DNA of 64,000 nucleotides from Sepiola atlantica (GCA_963556195.1 CAUVYP010000587.1:1116001-1180000), one strand, 5' to 3'. Numbered from the stretch's first letter, positions 1-12,100 are shown. Program-made: numbers and translations. Notes: a model not told the origin generated them from the sequence alone.

Positions 1-686
1 TGTCTGACCTTGGGTGCCATGTTGTACCAGAATGTGGCCTCTTCGGGTGATATCCCTCCTCTCTCAGCTATCGCTTTCACTGTCCGATGATGTCGCTCTA
101 CTATTCCATTTCCTCCGGGCCTATACGCTGCCCTGTAATATCTTTTTATTTTCCATTTTTCTAGCATTGTCTGGAGACGTTCTGAGCGAAAAACCGTGCC
201 ATTATCCATTATCACCTCCATTACCGGACCCCGTTCAAGCATCACCTTCTCCAATTCCTCTGTAACCGCAGTTGCCGTCTCCGCATGTAACTCCCTCCAT
301 ATTGCTAGTCTCCCAGGCCCACAGTCAATCATTGACAAGTATGCGGCCCCACGATAGTGTGTTATGTCAATAGCTAATCTTGTCCAATTATTTGAAGTTC
401 CAATTTCACCAGGATCATGTATATTCGGGGCAGGATCGATTGATTGACATCGAACACAGTTCCTGACCACTCTCTGAACTTCCTCCCGTCTTATAAGTGG
501 ATCAACTTTCCGCACCAAATATAATGTTCTATCCACTCCCATGTGGTGCATGCAATGCAACTCTTCTAGTTCTCCGGTTCCTAAACAGCATACCGGCACC
601 TCTTCTTTCTCAACTAACCACCGTTTCTTTATTCGGGTTAGCGCATCTGCTTTGTTTCTCTGTGAAGGCACACACACTGCCTTTAT
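1..686 (-). pseudogene. Integrase (HHCC and DDE core), cut by window edge
   Basis: In frame with RT after the nonsense codon, the minus strand reads an N-terminal zinc site (ELHCMHHMGVDRTLYLVRK, then VVRNCVRCQ) near 440-560. The DDE core follows: first aspartate in RLAIDITHYRGAAYLS (~355-370), second in MDNGTVF (~200), glutamate in RPGGNGIVERHHRT (~100). The alignment runs off the left edge near KVRQ. These are the residues retroviral-type integrases use for strand transfer. This part has no internal stop visible within the window. Confidence 0.88.
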
Positions 687-1798
687 TCACAGTCCAAATT
701 CGGATATTAACTCTCCAAGTATTCCCAATCTTCGCTTTACGATCATTTCTCCAGCACCCTTGGTTCTTATTTTTCCACTCTCCTCCACTGTAGAGTTCAC
801 CCAACTTAGTACCGTTGCTGAATCGGTCCTTATTTCAATCTCTCTCAATCCCCATTTTATGGCTAAATTGACGCCTTTCAAAACAGCATCGAATGTGGCC
901 ACGTTAATGTGATTGCAGTCATCTTTTTTTCTCAGCCATGCTGCATCTTCCGCCACCAAACCACCAATATCCACAACCACGCCTGTTGCAATACTGCTTG
1001 TATCACACCACACTACTCCTATTTTTGTTTCAGGTATGTGCCAAGTTCCACTAACTGGGTCCTCCTTCTCTACATCAGTTAGAATCTCCTGTATTACTTT
1101 GACAGTTTTGCCATCAACTCTTTCCTCCCAGTCTACTCCACTTGCTCTTCTTTTAACATAACTGCATACCAGTCGCAGCCATGCCGCAACTGGATAGTTC
1201 CCCAACAATTTGCCGCAGATAGAGAATAACTGCCGCCTATTCATTTCTTTCGTCATCTTCGGGACTTCGTTGCCCCTTTTGAACATCAGCTCACCCGTCT
1301 TTCCTTTCATCAACTTAAGTCCCAGTGCCGCTCCGCCGTCCAAGGATTCAAGTGGCTTTGCTGTCAGCCCAAATCCCTTAAGATGTTCCACCACTTCCTC
1401 TGTCGATACTTTTGTCACATCTATGATTATGTCATCAATGTACGAATCAGTGGCCTCCTTTGTCTTATTTCTTTTCATTAACACAGTTTTTAGAATGGCT
1501 GCCATAATTTTTGGTGCAACATTAAGCCCAAATCCTAACCGTGTCAGACAGTAGGTTTTTTCTTTATAGCAAACTAGCTGGTACTGCCATAGCTCTTTTG
1601 CCACGTGTAGTTGCAAGTAGACAGACTTAAAATCGCAGTTCCTCCTGCCAACCGCCTCCATTTTCTCATTTTTTCATCACACACATCTATTAGGTCGCTC
1701 CCTGTATGACATGCTACAAAACGGTTCAATTCCCGAAAATCTAACACTGGCCTCACTTTACCTTTTGTGTCCTGGACCACTGCCATCAACGGTAACAC
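687..1798 (-). pseudogene. Reverse transcriptase and RNase H, frameshifted
   Basis: The RT begins with KGKVRPVLDFRELNRFVA (palm motif LDFRELN) near 1760. The frame shifts by one near 1650-1661 and continues with DFKSVYLQL, the LTRLGFGLNVAP motif and the catalytic box YIDDII near 1440. RNase H follows, with its first aspartate in VVWCDTSS (~1010) and a later one in EIRTDSATVLSWV (~820). A TGA codon at 687-689 interrupts the end of RNase H, while the same frame stays open beyond it (RNKADALTR), indicating a point nonsense mutation. DNA synthesis activity from this copy is not expected. Confidence 0.9.
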
Positions 1799-1843
1799 AC
1801 CATTTTCTTAATCCTTCCATGGTAAGAGAATACCATCTGCTAT

Positions 1844-2356
1844 TCATCTTTCCACTTCCTTCTCGAACTCTGAATTTTTCTCACTGTCCAGGGAATTCTT
1901 ATAATATTTTACTTTGTTCTGCAACACTGGATGCTCTCCCATCCATTTCCATTTCCCTGTCCATCTCTCTCCATCAAAATCCGCCTCGAAATCTTTATCC
2001 TCAATTTTGCAAACGTTCGGCTGATGGGCAGCTACGGCACAGTGTACATCTCCAAACTTGACCTCAGTTTTGTTGATACTCACACCTCCCATCTCATAGA
2101 TCACATCCATTCCAATTATGACATCAATTCCGTCAATCATGTGATCCATCAGAATCACTTCCACCTTCACTCGTACCCCACATACTTTCATTTCCACTTG
2201 CCGGGCTCCCTTACATTTTACGTCACGACCGTCAACTGTTTTTATCGTGCCACTTCTACCACACCTACTCACAAGTTTGGAGTTAAGTAGAGTGGTGGTG
2301 CATCCAGTGTCAACAAGTGCCGTCATTACAGCATCATTTACTGCCACTTCTATCAT
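1844..2356 (-). pseudogene. Retroelement aspartic protease and linker to RT
   Basis: A 170-residue open stretch. Near residue 16 it has the catalytic triad ALVDTGCTTTLL, followed by the hydrophobic glycine segment VIIGMDVIYEMGGV near residue 80, the usual second signature of retroviral-type aspartic proteases. The rest is a linker leading to RT. A stop codon after EKEVER and a second stop ~12 codons on interrupt the path into RT, so a continuous Pro-Pol is not made from this copy. Confidence 0.8.
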
Positions 2357-2378
2357 GGGTAGAGTTCCTACTGCGCCT

Positions 2379-2912
2379 TCATTCTGTTTCTGGGGTAGCT
2401 ACTGGCGCAGAAGCTCTCCTTTGCTCGTTTCCCTGAGCCAGAGAACAATATCTAGCAATGTGCCCAATTCTTGCACACTCATAGCACCTTACTCTGACTC
2501 TAGCTGGCTCCGTGCAATTTTTAATAAGATGTGGTCCTCGACACCTAAAGCACCGAATGCTTGAAGATTCTCTTTGAATCTCATTTTTCAGTGTAGTGCT
2601 TTGTGCACTCGCTGCCACCGTCCCAGTATCTCGCATCCTCTTGCTAACCAATAGCCGTACAGTCGGTATCAGTCGACTAACATCCAGTCTCTCCAAGTGA
2701 TGCAATTGTTGCAGTGCCACAGATACGTCATCTGGAAATCCTGTGATGAACGCGAGTTTTGCTGTCTGATCCAGACCTATCCCTAGGTATCCAGCTAATC
2801 CAGCCAACCTTTTGATATTGTTGGCATAAACATCCACCGATTCTCTAGTCCACCTGAATCGTTTCAGTTTTTCATAGGCTTCGAAAGGACCTTCAGTGAA
2901 TGCTGTCACCAT
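2379..2912 (-). pseudogene. Gag C-terminal part with two CCHC zinc knuckles
   Basis: A 177-residue open stretch. The first ~95 residues look like a capsid C-terminal segment (EAYEKLKRFRW, LAFITGFPDDVS). Near residues 120-150 come two zinc knuckles, CFRCRGPHLIKNC (CX2CX3HX4C) and CYECARIGHIARYC (CX2CX4HX4C), which in retroelements bind the element's RNA. The N-terminal capsid part expected upstream is not visible, so Gag looks truncated. The protease region begins about 22 bp downstream in another reading frame. Confidence 0.8.
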
Positions 2913-3090
2913 TCTTGCTCAAACTTATTTTTCCGGACTCTATATTCTCCTCTTCACGCCGAGATAGCTTGTAATCCAAACTTAAATAAAAAAAATAATA
3001 TTGGATTTTCTTCACCTTCACCGACAATTGCAATCTCCAATATTAAAAGTTCTCTCTCCAATCTTCACTCTCTTCTCTTCCAAACTCAAC

Positions 3091-4964
3091 TCACTCTTCA
3101 GTCAAAAAAGTACCGTTTTTATATTGTTTAACCCACCACATATGCAAATTATTGCTGTATCTTAAATCACATTTACATATAACAATATAATTATAAATAA
3201 CAACATTCTTTGTTACATCACTGGGATATAACAGAGAACCTCTGTTAATCCCTTGAAAATGCAGGTTTACCTCTTCCGCATCATCTTTTCCAGATACTAA
3301 ATTCTTGCAGCTATTGAATTTCATTTTCTTAAAAACTGCATAACAGCAATAACCTGCTAAGTATAATATAACAGGGAGTACTTCTCTGCACTGATTAACA
3401 TCATCATCTGTTACATCTATGTTAAATTTATAAACATCTAACTGTTGCTCCCTTGCCATTTCATCCGAGTTAGCTTCTTGTAAATTCTTCAAATCAATAG
3501 TTTGGTTATTAAGTGGCAGGCTAAGTTTTAATACTGACAACATTCTGAGTTTTTTCTCACATTCCAATACTTGACGTATAGAGACATTATACTGATCCCC
3601 ACTAAGTTGCCGGTACTGGCCAAACCTTGCCTCAAGGTTATCTGTTTGAAACTTGCGAGGTAATATATACGTCATGTTCATTTCTTTTATGCAATACTTA
3701 GTTAGTTCAAGAATTGCATATGTGGTATGATGTAAAGCAGTGTAAGTTTCCTTTGTTAATTTACCAGTTCCATGCTATTCCAACATTCTAACTAGTCACA
3801 GAATACAGAGATAAATCTATAATTTTCTTCATTTAATTTAAGTGGATTAGCATATTCATTGTTAAGCTGACAACCTTGATTTGGTGTTTTTACATTCATT
3901 ATTGTCCACCAAATATAAAATATCTTTATGTATTCTGCAGTTTCTGCAAAGTTGGCCAAACATTTCTGTTTTCCTAAGGTCAACAATCCCTGAATAGTGT
4001 ATTCATTGAAAATTTGCAGAACCCACATAATATTTTGCCTTTCAAGATTAGTGGGAGAAATGGCCTTTGAAGTTAATTTGTAACAATATTTCAAAAGTGA
4101 TTGAGATTCCAGGTCATAAAGTTTGTGTAAGCTAGAAAATGGGGCACTTTGGATGTTATCTAATTCATGATTTCCATTATGACAAAACTTTGGGAACATC
4201 ATGCATTTATTTGCATGTTTTCGGCCAAGCCAGTTGTTTCTAATGCATTTTAATATATGTACTGAGTCAAATAAGAAGAAAAGAGGTCTAGACTTTATAA
4301 CTGGATGTGGATATACAATTGAAAGCTATGCTGGACTACAAAAGAAAGACATAGCTTTTTTATTTATTGCATTATTATCTGTTATAACAGATAATACTCT
4401 AAAGCCTATCTCCTCTAAACCAATTATTAAACGTTTGATTATGTCAAATAAGTTCTCAGATCGAAGACATTTAGTTGGCATAACGTGCACAACATCCTTA
4501 TATTGTGAGAATACACTGCTAAGCATAAAAGCATATGCACTTGTTGCAGCTTCATTGATATTGTTGGCTAAGCCAACAACATTACCACCCTTATAATCAA
4601 AATAAGGTTTTAGATGAATTTCATCAACAAGTAAAGATACTGTGATATCTTTCTGCACTAGTAACTTGAACTTACTTTTAATATACATAAGAAAATTGTT
4701 ATCATGTCGTTCAACTACAGGATTCATAGAGGTTGATAAGATTAGTCTTCTGATGGTCGAATAACATGGTAAAATGACATTTTTAGTATCTCTTAACAGT
4801 CTGTACCCTCTAGGGGAGCAGTTATATAACAAGGAAGAAAATATCATCATTTCACTCGAATAATTAAACTTATTCAGTGTCATTATGTTTATCTGTTCGT
4901 ATATGAATTTAATTGCATTGAAATATTTAAATGATTCATCTTGCACTAAGAACAGAAATGACAA
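3091..4964 (-). pseudogene. P-type transposase catalytic core and C-terminus, broken
   Basis: Three open pieces are visible. 4326-4964 holds NCSPRGYRLLR, LPCYSTIRRLI and LVDEIHLKPYFDYKGGNVVG, the region with the first catalytic acidic residue of P/THAP9-type RNase H-like transposases. 3792-4202 is a middle, insertion-domain-like segment. 3091-3681 begins TYILPRKFQTDNLEARFGQYR and SGDQYNVS, the hallmark C-terminal segment. The pieces are in different frames with gaps of ~110-125 bp, so the copy is dead. Confidence 0.85.
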
Positions 4965-5014
4965 GATTCATTTTAATATAGAAATTGCATTTTGAGGTTT
5001 AGTTTGCTGTTCTT

Positions 5015-5577
5015 CTATGTCCCTTTTTTCATGTTCTCCATCAAAATGTGTAAAGTATTTTCATCAGTTATATGTTTAGGAATCTTATACTCCCCTATAG
5101 TATTCATTTCCACATCACTGCAGAATACATTTACTGCTAAATCAGATGCAATTAACAGGGACAGTGTGATTTTGGGACATGGATATTTGCTAATATGGCA
5201 TATAATAAGTCTATCTTTTTGCCTAATAATGCTCCAATTTCGATCAAGAAAATTAAATTTTTTTTCTATGACTTCAAGAGTTCTGAACATCTTCTCTAGC
5301 GTATATGTTATATCAGCAGCAATGCTTTCACTTAAAGCACGTTTAAATGCAGAATTTTCAAGTCGTACTCTTTTAGAATCTGGTGACTCTCTGAAGCTTG
5401 TCGACGATGCAAATAAATATGGGGGGGCAGTTAGGCAGAATTCGAGGGATAGCACCATTTCGGAGATATGGTTTCTGAAGTTTAACAGTAATGGTTCAAC
5501 CTGTTTTGGAGTCAAATGCGGATGCCTCTCTATTTATGTCCTCGGGTCGAAAATGAAGTTCACAAACCTGAAGAAAT
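5015..5577 (-). pseudogene. THAP domain C-terminal part and leucine-rich coiled-coil region
   Basis: The first codons read VCELHFRPEDINRE, matching the conserved C-terminal half of a THAP C2CH zinc finger. A TGA stop follows, and the same frame then reads KPYLRNGAIPRILPNCPP, the AVPTIFP-like end of THAP. A seven-C run near 5421-5427 (G7 on the plus strand) marks a frameshift, after which a different frame stays open for ~130 residues (ITYTLEKMFRTLEVIEKKFN...), compatible with the dimerisation helix. THAP domains bind the transposon's own ends in P elements. Confidence 0.75.
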
Positions 5578-6483
5578 AAGTTAAAATACAAAAAATACCA
5601 TTATTTAAACTTCTAACCCAATCAACCGGAACTAATTCAGACTTTGAAATTTGTTTAAAAATTATACAAAAAAGTTCAATGTTAACTGTTTGTTTGATAA
5701 TGGAATGACCAACTCCTATCTTGCTATTAAGAGATAGGTTCGTGCAAAATCAAAGTCCGATCCCCAAAATGTAAAAACATTTTGACCCTCCCTTCACTTA
5801 AAAATTCACCAAAATTCAGGAAATCAACCAATTTTAATGAAATTTTCAATATTTATTAATAAACAAAAACAGGAGATGTAGTGAAACAATTTTTTAAAAA
5901 TCTTAGTGAAAATGTATTATTTTTTTAAACAAAATACACCTTTACTAAAGTTTTTATATATGAATTTTTTTTTAATGAAAATAAAGATCTGTATATGTTT
6001 AAAATATTTTTTTTTAATTATTTTGTATATATTACGAAAAAGGCCCTCTAAACTCTGTGTTAATAAAATCATTATACCTCGAAGAAAAATTAATGTTGTT
6101 AATTAACGATGTTATCATTGAATAAAGCATTGTTTAATCAATATTTTCACCAAAAAATATAATTTCATAATATATTTCATGTGATTTACTATTTATTTAA
6201 ATAACATTGTTCCAAATTGTTCGAAATGCCATAAATGAAACTATTTTTTAAAAAATCTTAGTGAAAATGTATTATTTTTTTTTAACAAAATACACCATCA
6301 CTAAAGGTATATTTTTATATATAAAAAAAAATCCATGAATTTTTTTTAATGAAAATAAAGATCTGTATATGTTTAAAATAATAATTTTTTTTAACTATTT
6401 CGTATATATTATGAAAAATGCCCCTAAACTCTGTGAATTATTATAACTCGAAAAAAAATTATTTTTATTTATTTTTTTTTTTT
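5578..6483. repeat. AT-rich spacer with a ~200 bp direct duplication
   Basis: Two similar blocks, about 5881-6100 and 6228-6445, share AATCTTAGTGAAAATGTATT, ATGAAAATAAAGATCTGTAT and CCTCTAAACTCTGTG in the same order and orientation. Between them, at 6095-6150, lies one monomer-like piece of the 38-bp satellite followed by GTTTAATCAATATTTT, the same junction seen at the right end of the array (~13,580-13,636). No gene is visible. Confidence 0.75.
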
Positions 6484-6560
6484 AACAAAGTTCACCCCAA
6501 ACTGTAGACGTAAGGGGCTACTGAGAAAAGAAAAGAGGGGAGAAGGTTGGGGGGGTCAAC

Positions 6561-8297
6561 CTAAATTGGGATCTGCGCAGCGAGATGTCTGTTTACATTA
6601 GTTTTAAATTTCTGCATGTCTGTACTGTCGGGGAAACAGGGGGCAGGGAGGGAGTTCCAGAAGCCAGCAGCACGAGGAAAGAAGCTAGTTGAGTAGAAGG
6701 TTCTCTGACATCTGGGGACCTCCACAGTGAATGGATGAGATTTAGTTGATTGTCGAGTTAGTCTAATGAATTTACGTCGAGGGGGTACCAGAGTAGCCAA
6801 TTCAGTTGAGCATAATCCACTGAAGTATTTGTAAAACAAGCACAAGGATGCTACATTGCGGCGATGGGACAGGGACTGGAGCTTGGCTGACAGTGAGGGA
6901 CCTATTAGTTTGGCGATTCTTTTTGGACCTTGTCAAAAAGGGAGATACTAGTAGATGATGCATCAGCCCAGATGTGACAACAATACTCCATGCATGGGTG
7001 GATGGTGGCTTTGTAGAGATACCGGATACTGTCAGGTGTGAGGATTTTACTAGCCCGGTAGAGGGAGCCAACCTTCTTTGAGGCAGCCTTGGCAATGTCT
7101 TCAATGTATTCATGTTACCTGTGAAGGTTAGGCCGAGGACTTTGAATGATGAACTCTCAGGTAGGGTGTTATTAACCATGACAATCGGTTGTTGGAGAGG
7201 TTTCTTGTAGTTATTGAAGGAAAGGAGCTTTGTCTTAACGGCATTAAAAGTTACCAACCATTTGTGACCCCAATCCACTACAGCCTGGAGGTAATTTTCT
7301 AAAGATTCAGCCAATGCCTCGGATATGATCGCGTCGGTTTTGCCAACATGGCGAGAGTAAAGTGTGGTGTCGTCAGCAAATAAATCAATCTCAGACACTA
7401 TGTCATCAGGGAGATCGTTTATATAGATCAGGAACAACAATGGTCCAAGGATAGATCCCTGGGGTACACCAGCATTTATGTCATGTTGCTTAGATGAACG
7501 GCCATCGAGGACAACCTGGATTTTTCTTTTGTCTAGGAAGGATCTAATTATATTAAGTAATTGCCCAGTAATACCGTATGAGTATATTTTCAGGAGAAGC
7601 CCTTTATGCCATACCTTGTCAAAGGCCTTGGATATATCAAGCGCTACCGCCCTAGCTTCTCCTGCCTTGTCAAGTGTATGATACATGCGTTCAGAGATGA
7701 ATGTTAGGATGTCTGCAGTAGATCGTGCTTGTCTAAATCCATACTGGCGGTCATATAGAAGTTTAGCATTATCTAAGTGCCGTACTATCGCTAGATTGAT
7801 TAAAGATTCAAAGACTTTAGCAAAGATCGGAAGCAGACTGATTGGACGATAGTTCTGAGGATCGGTTCTATTCCCATAACTCTTGTAGACTGGTACCGCA
7901 GAGGCAATTTTCTAGCTATCGGGGAAGCAAGATTCAGCTAGGCATTTATTGAAGAGTTTAGAGAGGACAGGGGCCAGTTCAGCAGAACATTTCTTTATTA
8001 CTATTACAGGTATAAGATCAGCCCCACAAGCTTAGGAGGTGTCAAGGTTTTTTATGATGTCTCTGACCTGGGATGGGGTGATAACCAGATTATCAAGTGT
8101 GGTTTCGGTCCACAATGGGAAATTGGGGAGGGGGTTGCTATCTGAATCCAAAGTAGAGTTAGAAGCGAAGCGCTGGGCAAGTAGTTCAGCCTTATCAGTG
8201 GCCGTGCATACGACATCATTGTGGTTTGATAGTGGGGGAATCGTTTATTGACAATTATTCACTACACTATTGTAGATTTTCCAGAAATCACGAGTAC
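6561..8297 (-). pseudogene. LINE reverse transcriptase and C-terminal domain
   Basis: RT motifs in order: QNYRPISLLPIFAKVFESL (~7800), QYGFRQARSTAD (~7720), VALDISKAFDKVWH (~7630), GVPQGSILGPLLFLIYINDLP (~7440) and the catalytic FADDTTLYS (~7375). The C-terminal segment ends RKFIRLTRQSTKSHPF and FWNSLPAPCFP (~6650-6780), typical of Jockey/CR1-like ORF2 ends. A stop replaces a tryptophan-like codon near 7910 (CFPDS-stop-KIAS), and the frame changes near 7110 and again near 6840. Confidence 0.9.
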
Positions 8298-9126
8298 CTA
8301 GTTTCTGTGACTGGATGAATTTTTTGTTAACTCATTATACCTTCTCTTCGCTTCACCTATCACGGCATTGCAATTATTTCTTGACTCTATAAACTCATGT
8401 CTATTAGTAGCTGACTTATGGTAGCCGAATTGACGGAATGCTTGTTGCCTCTCAGAAATGTCAGATGCACATTCCGAGGTGAACCATTGAGGAGAGTAGG
8501 GGCTTGCTAAAGAATTTTCGCAGGGGAACATAGGCTTGAATGCCTACTTTGACCCATTCAGTCAATTCGTTTGCATACTGGTCGGTAGGGAGTGAGAAGG
8601 TTTCCCTCCATGGGGCGTCACTGATGTGATCTCTGATTGACTCGAAATCAGCCTGCTTGTAGTATCTTGTTGTTTTGAGCAACGGTTCATCAGCTTTTGG
8701 ACGACTTTTTAGGGTGATATGTACCATTAGCACAATGTGATCAGCATTCCCGAGTGGGCTATGAGCTTTCGTCACACAAGCCTCGGGCATTGAGGTCAAG
8801 AAAAGGTCTAGAAGTGAGGCTTGTTTGTCTACTCGATCGGGGATGCGGGTCGGAAAATCGACAGTCTGAGAGAGGGAGTGAGCTAAGGAGAAATTATACG
8901 TAGAGTTGCCGGCTGCGTCAGTAAGGCTGGAGAATCCCAACCAGTCGCGGTGGTGGGCATTAAAATCCCCAAATACATGTATCTGGGCATTCGAGTCAAT
9001 TAAGAGTGCTCTATCTATGCTTTCAGAGACAGAGTTTAGCAGAGTACAGTTCTGGGTCGACGGGGAGCGATATAAGAAATATAGGTAATTGACGCTGTGG
9101 TGTAAAGTCAATCTAAAGCACATGTA
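8298..9126 (-). pseudogene. LINE apurinic-type endonuclease (C-terminal half) and linker
   Basis: The readable protein contains IHVFGDFNAHHRDWLG (the GDFNxHH motif of EEP endonucleases) and GNADHIVLMV (catalytic SDH-like motif with N-A-D-H). The N-terminal half with the first catalytic asparagine and glutamate is missing because the copy is truncated at the satellite. The linker (QWFTSECASDISERQQAF) continues in a second frame to 8298. Endonucleases of this type nick target DNA for target-primed reverse transcription. Confidence 0.88.
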
Positions 9127-12100
9127 GTCTTGGTTCATTAACGATGTTATCATGTTAACATGTAATCTTTGTTAATTAACGATATTATCATGTTAACATG
9201 TAGTCTTGGTTAATTAACGATATTATCATGTTTACATGTAGTCTTGGTTAATTAACGATAGTATCATGTTAACATGTAATCTTGGTTAATTAACGATATT
9301 ATCATGTTAACATGTAGTCTTGGTTAATTAACGATATTATCATGTTAACATGTAGTCTTGGTTAATTAACGATATTATCATGTTAACATGTAGTCCTGGT
9401 TAATTAACGATAGTATCATGTTAACATGTAGTCTTGGTTAATTAACGATATTATCATGTTAACATGTAGTGTTGGTTAATTAACGATATTATCATGTTAA
9501 CATGTAGTCTTAGTTAATTAACGATATTATCATGTTAACATGTAATCTTGGTTAATTAACGATATTATCATGTTAACATGTAGTCTTGGTTAATTAACGA
9601 TAGTATCATGTTAACATGTAATCTTTGTTAATTAACGATATTATCATGTTAGTTAACATGTAGTCTTGGTTAATTAACGATAGTATCATGTTAACATGTA
9701 ATCTTGGTTAATTAACGATATTATCATGTTAACATGTAATCTTGGTTAATTAACGATATTATCATGTTAACATGTAGTCTTGGTTCATTAACGATGTTAT
9801 CATGTTGACTTGTAATCTTTGTTAATTAACGATAGTATCATGTTAACATGTAATCTTGGTTAATTAACGATATTATCATGTTAACATGTAGTCCTGGTAT
9901 CATGTTAACATGTAGTCTTGGTTAATTAACGATATTATCATGTTAACATGTAGTGTTTGTTAATTAACGATATTATCATGTTAACATGTAATCTTGGTTA
10001 ATTAACGATATTATCATGTTAACATGTAGTCTTTGTTAATTAACGATAGTATCATGTTAACATGTAATCTTGGTTAATTAACGATATTATCATGTTAACC
10101 TGTAGTCTTTGTTAATTAACGATATTATCATGTTAACATGTAGTCTTGGTTAATTAACGATAGTATCATGTTAACATGTAGTCTTGGTTAATTAACGATA
10201 TTATCATGTTAACATGTAGTCTTGGTTAATTAACGATATTATCATGTTAGCATGTAGTCTTGGTTAATTAACGATATTATCATGTTAACATGTAGTCTTG
10301 GTTAATTAACGATAGTATCATGTTAACATATAATCTTGTTTAATTAACGATATTATCATGTTAACATGTAGTCTTGGTTAATTAACGATGTTATCATGTT
10401 AACATGTAGTCTTGGTTAATTAAAGATGTTATCATGTTAACATGTAGTCTTGGTTAATTAACGATATAATCATGTTAACATGTAGTCTTGGTTAATAAAC
10501 GATAGTATCATGTTAACATGTAGTCTTGGTTAATTAACGATAGTATCATGTTAACATGTAGTCTTGGTTTATTAACGATATTATCATGTTACCATGTAGT
10601 GTTTGTTAATTAACGATATTATCATGTTAACATGTAATCTTGGTTAATTAACGATATTATCATGTTAACATGTAGTCTTTGTTAATTAACGATAGTATCA
10701 TGTTAACATGTAATCTTGGTTAATTAACGATATTATCATGTTAACCTGTAGTCTTTGTTAATTAACGATATTATCATGTTAACATGTAGTCTTGGTTAAT
10801 TAACGATAGTATCATGTTAACATGTAGTCTTGGTTAATTAACGATATTATCATGTTAACATGTAGTCTTGGTTAATTAACGATATTATCATGTTAACATG
10901 TAGTCTTGGTTAATTAACGATATTATCATGTTAACATGTAGTCCTGGTTAATTAACGATAGTATCATGTTAACATGTAGTCTTGGCTAATTAACGATATT
11001 ATCATGTTAACATGTAGTCCTGGTTAATTAACGATAGTATCATGTTAACATGTAGTCTTGGTTAATTAACGATATTATCATGTTAACATGTAGTGTTGGT
11101 TAATTAACGATATTATCATGTTAACATGTAGTCTTAGTTAATTAACGATATTATCATGTTAACATGTAATCTTGGTAAATTAACGATATTATCATGTTAA
11201 CATGTAGTCTTGGTTAATTAACGATATTATCATGTTAACATGTAGTCTTGGTTAATTAACGATATTATCATGTTAACATGTAGTCTTGGTTAATTAACGA
11301 TAGTATCATGTTAACATGTAGTCTTGGTTAATTAACGATATTATCATGTTAACATGTAGTCTTGGTTAATTAACGATATTATCATGTTAACATGTAGTCT
11401 TGGTTAATTAACGATATTATCATGTTAACATGTAGTCCTGGTTAATTAACGATAGTATCATGTTAACATGTAGTCTTGGTTAATTAACGATATTATCATG
11501 TTAACATGTAGTCTTGGTTAATTAACGATAGTATCATGTTAACATGTAATCTTGGTTAATTAACGATATTATCATGTTAACATGTAGTCCTGGTATCATG
11601 TTAACATGTAGTCTTGGTTAATTAACGATATTATCATGTTAACATGTAGTGTTGGTTAATTAACGATATTATAATGTTAACATGTAGTCTTAGTTAATTA
11701 ACGATATTATCATGTTAACATGTAATCTTGGTTAATTAACGATATTATCATGTTAACATGTAATCTTGGTTAATTAACGATATTATCATGTTAACATGTA
11801 GTCTTGGTTAATTAACGATATTATCATGTTAACATGTAGTCCTGGTTAATTAACGATAGTATCATGTTAACATGTAGTGTTTGTTAATTAACGATATTAT
11901 CATGTTAACATGTAGTCTTAGTTAATTAACGATATTATCATGTTAACATGTAATCTTGGTTAATTAACGATATTATCATGTTAACATGTAGTCTTGGTTA
12001 ATTAACGATATTATCATGTTAACATGTAGTCTTGGTTAATTAACGATAGTATCATGTTTACATGTAGTCTTGGTTAATTAACGATAGTATCATGTTAACA

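Larger units (their letters stand above)
1..2990 (-). mobile_element. Degenerate LTR-type retrotransposon (Gag-Pol), runs off left edge
   Basis: Reading leftward on the minus strand, the domain order is Gag zinc knuckles, aspartic protease, reverse transcriptase, RNase H and integrase, the order of Ty3/gypsy- and BEL-like elements. No LTR could be assigned: the 3' end lies beyond base 1, and the AT-rich stretch at about 2913-3090 upstream of the Gag remnant could hold leader or LTR sequence. Frameshifts and stop codons separate the domains, so this copy cannot encode a full polyprotein. I cannot place it in a clade with confidence; the RT wording GFGLNVAPKIM and protease VDTGC do not settle it. 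Confidence 0.9.
3091..5577 (-). mobile_element. P-element-like (THAP/P superfamily) DNA transposon remnant
   Basis: Minus-strand segments match the domain order of P-type transposases: the end of a THAP zinc-finger domain, a coiled-coil region, the RNase H-like core and the C-terminal segment. Several frameshifts and stops break the reading frame. A pyrimidine-rich splice-acceptor-like stretch ending TTCTTCAG (near 5577) directly precedes the THAP fragment, so the first part of THAP was probably on an upstream exon I could not find. No inverted terminal repeats were identified. The LTR element lies immediately to the left. Confidence 0.82.
6484..9126 (-). mobile_element. CR1/Jockey-like LINE, 5'-truncated, few mutations
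   Basis: Minus-strand reading gives, in order, an endonuclease C-terminal half, a linker, RT and the C-terminal domain of a non-LTR retrotransposon ORF2. The element stops at 9126 where the 38-bp satellite begins, and its 3' end lies in an A/T run near 6484. Fragments of the same family occur at 24.5, 27.1, 38.2, 52.2 and 59.2 kb. At least three single-base nonsense changes are visible (about 8035, 7910 and 8250), with frameshifts near 8300-8460, near 7110 and near 6840; otherwise long stretches remain readable, suggesting a fairly recent insertion. Confidence 0.9.

Noticed and set aside
541..1554. Plus-strand open frames at the left end
   Set aside because: Antisense of the retrotransposon pol region, whose minus-strand motifs are unambiguous.
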